64,000 bases of DNA, taken from Achromobacter pestifer. Its GTDB lineage: Bacteria; Pseudomonadota; Gammaproteobacteria; Burkholderiales; Burkholderiaceae_B. The stretch spans positions 3,906,001-3,970,000 of the forward strand of contig NZ_CP053985.1 of assembly GCF_013267355.1 (NCBI RefSeq), read 5' to 3'. The notes under the pieces are model-generated. The model worked only from the letters and a program-made list of their open reading frames with translations. It was not told where the DNA came from and ran no database searches. The position numbers and the translations under genes were made by a program. Numbering within the stretch: the first letter of the stretch is position 1; each line of letters opens with the position of its first letter. This document shows, piece by piece, positions 58,644 through 64,000 of this stretch.

Positions 58644-60758
58644 TTACTCAGTCGTGGTCAGCAACAGCGCGTCCAGGGCGACGGCGCCTTGGCCTTTCGC
58701 CTTGATCAGCAGGGGATTGATTTCAAGCTCGTTCAGGGCCGGGCCTGCGGCCATCGCCGCGCGCGAAACAGCGGCTATGGCGCGGGCAGCGGCGGGAATG
58801 TCGGCCGCCGGCTTGCCGCGAAAGCCCTGCAGCAGGGGGGCTGAACGTAGCTCGGTCAGCATTTCCCTGGCCATTTCCTCATCCACCGGAAGCAGCCGGT
58901 GGGCCACGTCCTGAAAGAGTTCGGTCATGATCCCGCCCAATCCGACTGTCATGACGAGACCGAATACCGGATCGCGCGTGACACCTACAATCAGTTCGCC
59001 CACGCCGCTTTCCATGGGCTGTATCAGCAGGCCCCGCAGGCGAGCTTTGGGCTGGGCTGCAGCGACCGCGTCGAGCATGTCGCGGGCCGCGTCTCGCACC
59101 TCGGCGGGTCGGACATTCAGGCGCACGCCGCCGACCTCTGTCTTGTGCGCAATGTCGGGGCTGAGGATCTTTACGGCGACCGGGCCACCGAGGCGCCGCG
59201 CGATCGCTTCGGCCTGGCCGGGATCCGCTGCTGCTTCGACTTTCCCTACGGGCACGCCGAATCCGTGCAGCCATTGCTTGACCTGATGTTCGTCTGCGCA
59301 CAAGGGCGCCGAGCCGGCAAGAGTCCGGTGGGCGTCCTCGGCTTCTCTCAGCGCGTGCCAGCGGCTTGCGCGGCGCAGATTCTCCGCGCGCCTGGCGGCG
59401 GTTCCCAAAGCTTCGCAGGCGCGGGCCGCGTCCGGAAACACCGGAATTCCGGCTGCCTCCAGCCGCTGCCGCGTTTCCGGCGTGCCCGAGGTGGCGACGA
59501 CCGTCACCAGGCAACTGCTGCCGGCCGCCACCTCGATCAGCTCGGGCGCGATACGCTCGAATAGCGAACCCGTCGCGTACACCAGCAGGACGTTGGCGGC
59601 CGCATCCTGCAGCAGGGTTTGCAGGACTTCCGTCGCGAGGCGCGGGCGGCTGAACAGCTGCCCCGTCATGTCGACCGGATTGCAGACCATCGCGATGCCG
59701 GGGACCGTTTCCATGAGCCGCGACTGGCTGGCCTGGGAAAGCACGGGAAGTTCCAGGCCTTGGGCGCTCAAGAGGTCGGCGGTCACCGCGCCCATTGCGC
59801 CGGAAATGGAGGCGACAACCACCTTGCGTCCGACGCTATCCATGCGTGGGAAACCGGACAGGTAGGCCAGATCCGTGAGGTGCACGGTGTGGCGGGCCTG
59901 CATCACGCCCAGCTGGGCAAAGGCCGCCCGGTAGACTGCCCGATTCCCGGCGAGGGCGGCGGTGTGGGATTGCGTCACTTCGGAGCCGCGCTCGCTTTCG
60001 CCCGCTTTCAGCAGAACCAGGGGCTTTCCAGCCTGCAGCATTTGCCGCGCGGCGGCGACGAATTTCGGGCCGTCGCGCAATCCTTCGACGTAACCGGCAA
60101 TGATCTGGGTTCCCTGGTCCGTCACCAGATAATCCAGGTAGTCCGCGAAATCCACGCAGGCTTCGTTGCCGGTATTGATGAAGTGGCGAAAGCGCATGTT
60201 CATCATCCAGCCGGTCACGTAGAGGTCGGAGCACATGCTGCCGCTCTGGGTCACCAAGCTGATTCCGCCCTTGCGTTCGTCCGGGGGAAACAGTCTGAAC
60301 GTCGGCGCAAAACAGGTGATTGCCCGCGTCTCCAGTTGCGCCAGGCCCATGCAGTTCGGGCCGATGATGTGCATGCCGGTGCGCCGCGAGAACTCAAGCA
60401 GCGCCTCCTGTCGGCTCGATCCTTCGCCGCCGATTTCGGCAAACCCCGCCGCGTAGACGATGGCTGAGGGTATACCCTTGGCGTGGCAGCGCTCCAGCAT
60501 CGGCGCGACATCTTCCACGGGCAAGGCCAACACGGCAACGTCAGGCGCGATGGGCAGCGATTCCACGTCTGGATAACAGCGAAAGCCTGCAAGCTCCGGG
60601 TACTTTGGATTGACGGGGAAAACCTGCCCGCGGAAGCCGAAGCGCGAGAGATGGTCCAGCGCGATGCCGCCAATGCGGCCGGGATCTCCCGAAGCGCCGA
60701 TGATGGCGATGGAAGAGGGGTTCAGTGCAACTTCAAGCCGATGCGTCGTTGCCGACAT
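58644..60758 (-). CDS. Acyl-CoA synthetase, NDP-forming (acetate-CoA ligase type)
   Basis: This is a 704-aa protein. The start MSATTHRLEVALN has GGAGACGCTCG before it. The N-terminal CoA-binding domain (PSSIAIIGASGDPGRIGGIAL) and a succinyl-CoA ligase-like module with phospho-His region VTQSHTAALAGNRA come first. A C-terminal ATP-grasp domain follows (GGPVAVKILSPDIAHKTEVGGVRLNV). It activates an acid to its CoA thioester with ADP release. It is first in the Atu-like operon, replacing the AMP-forming AtuH-type ligase, and would start the pathway. Confidence 0.87.
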   Translation of the reverse strand: MSATTHRLEVALNPSSIAIIGASGDPGRIGGIALDHLSRFGFRGQVFPVNPKYPELAGFRCYPDVESLPIAPDVAVLALPVEDVAPMLERCHAKGIPSAIVYAAGFAEIGGEGSSRQEALLEFSRRTGMHIIGPNCMGLAQLETRAITCFAPTFRLFPPDERKGGISLVTQSGSMCSDLYVTGWMMNMRFRHFINTGNEACVDFADYLDYLVTDQGTQIIAGYVEGLRDGPKFVAAARQMLQAGKPLVLLKAGESERGSEVTQSHTAALAGNRAVYRAAFAQLGVMQARHTVHLTDLAYLSGFPRMDSVGRKVVVASISGAMGAVTADLLSAQGLELPVLSQASQSRLMETVPGIAMVCNPVDMTGQLFSRPRLATEVLQTLLQDAAANVLLVYATGSLFERIAPELIEVAAGSSCLVTVVATSGTPETRQRLEAAGIPVFPDAARACEALGTAARRAENLRRASRWHALREAEDAHRTLAGSAPLCADEHQVKQWLHGFGVPVGKVEAAADPGQAEAIARRLGGPVAVKILSPDIAHKTEVGGVRLNVRPAEVRDAARDMLDAVAAAQPKARLRGLLIQPMESGVGELIVGVTRDPVFGLVMTVGLGGIMTELFQDVAHRLLPVDEEMAREMLTELRSAPLLQGFRGKPAADIPAAARAIAAVSRAAMAAGPALNELEINPLLIKAKGQGAVALDALLLTTTE

Positions 60759-60840
60759 GCGAGCGTCTCCAAGTGTTCTAGTTTTGATTGCGACGATTTC
60801 AGGAGAAAGCCGACCCGCCCGCAACGAAGATTCCGGTGTT

Positions 60841-60857
60841 TGTCCAGATTATGGATA
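60841..60857. promoter_or_regulatory. Degenerate IclR-type operator upstream of Atu-like operon
   Basis: TGTCCAGATTATGGATA matches the repeat at 61676-61692 at 13 of 17 positions and keeps partial dyad symmetry. It lies 83 bp before the start at 60758, as do the other copies before their genes. On the minus strand its centre reads CATAAT, a good -10. The other bases of the 141-bp gap 60759-60899 show nothing clear. Confidence 0.5.
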
Positions 60858-60899
60858 GCGGTTTGAACGCCCGCTGGGCGCGGGGCAGGGCTGCGCGGG

Positions 60900-61649
60900 T
60901 TAACCGCCTATCTGGGAGCGGACTTCCTGGACGATCAGGTCGCCGATTTCGTGGCGCCGGGCCAAGGGCATGCGTGTGCGGGAGGCGAACACGCTGATGG
61001 CAGCCTGTCCTGGCGCCACGTCGAACGCGTGGCCGGCGCCGGCGACACCTTCGCCGGCGGCGATCGAGTAGCCCAGACGGCGCGTGCGTTCGACTCCCGT
61101 GATCAGGCGTCCCAGGCTCAAGTTATGAACCGAGTACTGGCCTTGGTGGCGTTCGTAGTGCTGGTTGATTTCGGCATCGCTCATCATCGACAGCAGCGAC
61201 AGGCTTCCGACGCCCAATCCGAGCAATCGCGTAGCGCCCACCAGACTTTGCAATGCAGCGCTGCGCGTGGATATCTGTTCGTGGTGGATGTTGTAACTGT
61301 AGTCACCGATGCGAACGATCATGAACACGCCCTCGCCGGTGCGGTGGGCGAGGCGCCGCATGATGTTGATGAACTGCGTCACCAGCGGCGGACGGGACAT
61401 GGTACGCATGCCCAGCAGCATGGCCGCGGATCCCAGGCGGTAGGCGTGGGTCTTTGCGTCCTGTTCCACGTAATGCGTGCGCATCAGATACGAGAGCATG
61501 CGGTGGACGGTCGGGCGGCTGAGCCCCGTGAGATGGACGACCTGGCGTATGGGTAAGCCGAAATCGTGATGTTGCGCGAGCAGGGCCAGCAGCCCAAAGG
61601 CGCGCTCCAGGCTTTGCACGCCGCTTGGCGCGGCGGTTTCGGATTCCAT
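60900..61649 (-). CDS. IclR-family transcriptional regulator
   Basis: This is a 249-aa regulator. The start MESETAAPSG has AAGGAGACAAAAA before it; an ATG 33 bp earlier is less likely. The winged helix is SLERAFGLLALLAQ, then VVHLTGLSRPTVHRMLSYL. The effector domain covers ~85-245 (GATRLLGLGVGSLSLL; AGHAFDVAPGQAAISVF). It lies between the Atu-like operon and the divergent DUF35/thiolase operon. A perfect palindrome sits 27-43 bp upstream of its start, so it very likely controls itself and both neighbours, and perhaps the distant fadB-type operon. Confidence 0.88.
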   Translation of the reverse strand: MESETAAPSGVQSLERAFGLLALLAQHHDFGLPIRQVVHLTGLSRPTVHRMLSYLMRTHYVEQDAKTHAYRLGSAAMLLGMRTMSRPPLVTQFINIMRRLAHRTGEGVFMIVRIGDYSYNIHHEQISTRSAALQSLVGATRLLGLGVGSLSLLSMMSDAEINQHYERHQGQYSVHNLSLGRLITGVERTRRLGYSIAAGEGVAGAGHAFDVAPGQAAISVFASRTRMPLARRHEIGDLIVQEVRSQIGG

Positions 61650-61675
61650 TTTTTGTCTCCTTGGTTTGTTTTTTG

Positions 61676-61692
61676 TGCCCATATTATGGGCA
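61676..61692. promoter_or_regulatory. Perfect 17-bp inverted repeat, candidate IclR operator
   Basis: TGCCCATA-T-TATGGGCA lies in the 116-bp gap between the IclR gene and the divergent DUF35 gene, 74 bp from the latter's start. Size and symmetry match IclR-type operators. TATTAT inside it (61682-61687) could be the rightward -10, with CTTGGT 16 bp upstream. Confidence 0.65.
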
Positions 61693-61765
61693 TTTTTCGT
61701 TTTCCGATTGTTGAGCGCCGGCCCTCCCTATGAAATAGCGGCGGTCGCATCAATCGAGGTCAATG

Positions 61766-62143
61766 ATGAGTTCGACGAAATTGGAAAGCGAGTTCCAGGG
61801 CTTCCTGGAGCAGGGTCGCTTCATGTTGCAGCGTTCGCGCGGCAGCGGTGAGCACGTCTTCTATCCGCGCGTGGTAGCGCCACGCACCGGCGCACGCGAT
61901 CTGGAGTGGGTCGAGGCGTCCGGAATGGGGACCGTTAATGCCACGACGGTCGTGCGCAAGCGTGAACCGGAGGCGGATTACAACGTGGCGCTTATCGACC
62001 TGAAGGAAGGGCCGAGGATCATGAGCCGAGTTGAAGGCATTGCGCCCGACGCGGTGCGCATCGGCATGCGCGTGCGTGCGCGGATCGCCGATGACGGTGG
62101 CAAGTCGCTACTGGTGTTCGATGCATTGCTGGAGACACCATGA
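61766..62143 (+). CDS. OB-fold DUF35-type protein lacking zinc-ribbon cysteines
   Basis: This is a 125-aa protein. GAGGT 5 bp upstream favours the second of two adjacent ATGs. The N-terminal helix LESEFQGFLEQGRFMLQRSRGSGEHVFYPRVV corresponds to the rubredoxin-like zinc ribbon of DUF35 proteins, but all Cys ligands are gone (RSRGSG; APRTGA). The OB fold follows (GMGTVNATTVVRKREP; GPRIMSRVEGIAPDAV; GMRVRARI). Such proteins pair with thiolase-fold partners, as ChsH2-DUF35 does with the aldolase Ltp2. Its stop overlaps the thiolase-fold gene by 4 bp, which strongly suggests a complex. Confidence 0.8.
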   Translation: MSSTKLESEFQGFLEQGRFMLQRSRGSGEHVFYPRVVAPRTGARDLEWVEASGMGTVNATTVVRKREPEADYNVALIDLKEGPRIMSRVEGIAPDAVRIGMRVRARIADDGGKSLLVFDALLETP

Positions 62144-63297
62144 TGAAGAATGGATTTCCCCGCGGCAGGAGCGCGGTAGTCGCCGCGGCAACCCATGGCA
62201 TGGGGGAAGCGCCCGGCATGAGTTCCATGGATCTGGCGGCGGCCGCCAGCGTGAAGGCATTGGACCAGATCGGTCTCAGGCCAGCGGACGTGGATGGGGT
62301 CTTCGTTGCCTTGCCGGATGATTTCATGTCCGGTTTGGGGCTGGCCGAGTATCTGGGGATTTCGCCGCGCGTCACCGACAATAACCGCACCGGCGGATCT
62401 GCGTTCATGACGCACGCGATGCTGGCGGCGTTGGCATTGGACGCTGGCGAGTGCGATGTCGCGCTCATCGCCTATGGCAGCAATCAGCGCAGCGCCGCTG
62501 GAAGCTTGATCAAGTCGATGCGCGAAAGTCCATACGAGTCGCGCTACCGCTTGCCTAGGCCTGTAGGTGCCTATGCGCTGGCGGCATCGCGCTATTGCCA
62601 TGAGTACGGGCTCAAGCGTGAACAGCTGGGCGAAGTGGCGCTGGCCGCACGCGCCTGGGCGCAGCGCAATCCTGACGCCTTCGCGCGCGATTCCTTGACG
62701 ATGGATGCTTACCTTTCGGCGCGCATGATTGCCGATCCCCTGAGCGTGCGGGACTGCTGTCTGGTCACGGACGGAGCCGCCGCGCTCGTAATGGTGCGCG
62801 CCGACAGGGCCAGGGATCTGGCGCGAAAACCGGTGTACCTGCTGGGCGCGGCCGCAGCCACGGAACATCGCGAAATCACGGGGATGCCGGACCTCACGCG
62901 CACGGCGGCCCGTCTTTCCGGTCCCCGCGCGCTGGCACAGGCCGGCGTGCGGGCGAGCGACATCGATGTGGTGCAGTTGTACGACGCCTTCACCATCAAC
63001 ACCCTGCTGTTTCTGGAAGATCTGGGTTTCTGCGGAAAAGGCGAGGCCGGCGGCTTCGTTGAAGGCGGCCGCATCGGCCCGGGCGGATCGCTGCCGGTCA
63101 ATACCAATGGCGGCGGACTGTCTTGCGTGCATCCTGGCATGTATGGCCTTTTCGCCATGGTGGAAGCCGTCGAGCAGTTGATGGGAAGGGCTGACGGACG
63201 GCAGGTGGAAGACGCGCAGCTGGCGCTGGCGCATGGCAACGGAGGAGAGTTCTCCAGCCAGGCCACCGTGATTTTCGGTACCGAAGAAACGCTCTAG
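62140..63297 (+). CDS. Thiolase-fold protein without catalytic cysteines (Ltp2-like aldolase candidate)
   Basis: This is a 385-aa protein of the SCP-x/Ltp side of the thiolase superfamily. The nucleophile motif NNCATGS is changed to NNRTGGS (VTDNNRTGGSAFMTH), and the second Cys is missing near the end (ALAHGNGGEFSSQATVIFG). The His loop reads LSCVHPGMYGLF and the NEAFA segment is VQLYDAFTINT. Claisen thiolysis is therefore unlikely. The known cysteine-less relative Ltp2 carries out retro-aldol cleavage with a DUF35 partner, so C-C bond cleavage of a beta-hydroxyacyl-CoA is proposed here. A non-catalytic carrier role is the alternative. It is translationally coupled to the DUF35 gene. Confidence 0.8.
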   Translation: MMKNGFPRGRSAVVAAATHGMGEAPGMSSMDLAAAASVKALDQIGLRPADVDGVFVALPDDFMSGLGLAEYLGISPRVTDNNRTGGSAFMTHAMLAALALDAGECDVALIAYGSNQRSAAGSLIKSMRESPYESRYRLPRPVGAYALAASRYCHEYGLKREQLGEVALAARAWAQRNPDAFARDSLTMDAYLSARMIADPLSVRDCCLVTDGAAALVMVRADRARDLARKPVYLLGAAAATEHREITGMPDLTRTAARLSGPRALAQAGVRASDIDVVQLYDAFTINTLLFLEDLGFCGKGEAGGFVEGGRIGPGGSLPVNTNGGGLSCVHPGMYGLFAMVEAVEQLMGRADGRQVEDAQLALAHGNGGEFSSQATVIFGTEETL

Positions 63298-63314
63298 ATA
63301 GAGGGGAATGACCC

Positions 63315-64000
63315 ATGGACCTTAGATTCACGGAATCCGAGCAGGCCTTTCGAGAAGAAGTGCGGGCCTTCGTACACGCGGAGCTGCCGCCATCCACGCG
63401 CGACAAGGTGCTGGGCCATCGGCGCTTGCACGCCGAGGACTATGTGCAATGGCACCGCATCCTGCATCGGCGCGGATGGGGAGCGCCGGCCTGGCCCGAG
63501 GAGTTCGGAGGGACGGGCTGGAATGCGCTGCAGCGCATGATCTTCGAGATCGAATGTTATAGCGGCGGCGCGCCCAGGCTGGTGCCGTTCGGCCTTTCCA
63601 TGATCGGGCCAGTGCTGATCAAGTTCGCCAGCCCCGCGATGCAGCAGCGCTTCCTGCCGCGCATTCCCTCAATGGACGATTTTTGGTGCCAGGGGTACTC
63701 GGAGCCGGGTGCTGGATCCGACCTGGCTTCGCTCAAGACCCGCGCGGTGCGCGATGGCGGCGAGTATGTCGTCAACGGTCAGAAGACCTGGACCACCATG
63801 GGGCACTATGCGGACTGGATGTTCTGCCTGGTTCGCACCGATCCGCAGGCCAAAGTCCAGGATGGCATATCGCTGCTCCTGATCGACATGAAATCCCCCG
63901 GAATCGTGGTGCGCCCGATTGTCACCCTGGACGGCGGGAGGGAGATCAACGAAGTATGGCTGGAGGAAGTGAGAGTGCCGGCCGATAACCTGGTCGGCGT
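63315..64000 (+). CDS. Acyl-CoA dehydrogenase, 5' part (cut by window end)
   Basis: Translation from ATG 63315 gives MDLRFTESEQAFREEVRAFV and stays open for 228 codons to the window edge. Recognisable ACAD segments are CQGYSEPGAGSDLASLKT, VNGQKTWTTMGHYADW and VTLDGGREINEVWLEEV. It resembles the second half of the fused dehydrogenase at 31116-33506. A GAGGGGAATG lies upstream. It follows the thiolase-fold gene by 17 bp and should be in the same IclR-linked operon. A partner ACAD subunit may lie beyond the window. Confidence 0.88.
   Translation, partial: MDLRFTESEQAFREEVRAFVHAELPPSTRDKVLGHRRLHAEDYVQWHRILHRRGWGAPAWPEEFGGTGWNALQRMIFEIECYSGGAPRLVPFGLSMIGPVLIKFASPAMQQRFLPRIPSMDDFWCQGYSEPGAGSDLASLKTRAVRDGGEYVVNGQKTWTTMGHYADWMFCLVRTDPQAKVQDGISLLLIDMKSPGIVVRPIVTLDGGREINEVWLEEVRVPADNLVG

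Noticed and set aside
1..64000. tRNA, rRNA, CRISPR, insertion sequences, prophage
   Set aside because: No clover-leaf candidate, regular repeat-spacer array, transposase or integrase was found by reading both strands; this was by eye, so a very small RNA could be missed.

Overview
The window is GC-rich chromosomal DNA with tightly packed genes. No phage, transposon, rRNA, tRNA or CRISPR was seen. The best guess for the source is a betaproteobacterium of the Alcaligenaceae (Bordetella/Achromobacter type). The reasons are seven Bug/TctC-type periplasmic binding proteins without adjacent transporter genes, a sox cluster in the order C-D-Y-Z-A-X-W-B, many LysR/IclR/GntR-controlled catabolic operons, and an autotransporter end at the left edge. 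The genus is an inference; no search could be run. No gene-free stretch exceeds about 270 bp.

Layout. (1) 1-501: C-terminal barrel of an autotransporter cut by the window. (2) 523-5505, minus: a GAF-LytTR regulator followed by two class-C beta-lactamase-fold serine hydrolases flanking an outer-membrane barrel. (3) 5721-12920, minus: an operon-like run of TauD-type dioxygenase, FCD-GntR regulator, Bug protein, SMP-30 lactonase, ThDP enzyme, second Bug protein and SDR, with a palindromic candidate GntR operator at 12961-12974. (4) 13035-21672: an aromatic-type catabolic block. On the minus strand are LysR, IclR, an FAH-family hydrolase, a LigB-type extradiol dioxygenase, two Bug proteins and a ModA-like binding protein. 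Divergently lie a VOC-type ring-cleaving dioxygenase and an alpha/beta hydrolase. (5) 21749-24692: a PIG-L deacetylase with a predicted beta-propeller tail and a secreted protein of unknown function. (6) 24766-27745: a LysR regulator divergent from trpB-trpA, as in pseudomonads. (7) 27759-36507: CaiB-type CoA transferase, enoyl-CoA hydratase and Bug protein divergent from a fused double acyl-CoA dehydrogenase, then LysR, SDR and another Bug protein. (8) 36637-45978: sulfur oxidation genes (flavocytochrome c pair, soxCDYZAX, soxW, soxB, DsrE-like). (9) 46066-64000: a fadB-type fusion with a pcaF-type thiolase; an Atu-like operon (acyl-CoA synthetase, carboxylase beta, acyl-CoA dehydrogenase, hydratase, biotin carboxylase, AtuA, Bug); an IclR regulator; and divergently an OB-fold DUF35 protein, a cysteine-less thiolase-fold protein and an acyl-CoA dehydrogenase cut by the window.

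The most interesting observation is in region 9. A near-palindromic 17-bp element, TGCCCATATTATGGGCA, lies between the IclR gene and the DUF35/thiolase operon. A copy with two differences lies upstream of fadB (46715-46731), and a degenerate copy lies upstream of the Atu-like operon (60841-60857). All three sit 70-85 bp from the first start codon. This suggests one autoregulated IclR regulon joining three operons into a single acyl-CoA pathway: activation, dehydrogenation, carboxylation, hydration, a possible retro-aldol cleavage by an Ltp2/ChsH2-like pair, and final beta-oxidation. The substrate is probably a branched isoprenoid-like or cyclic acid, and is not proven.
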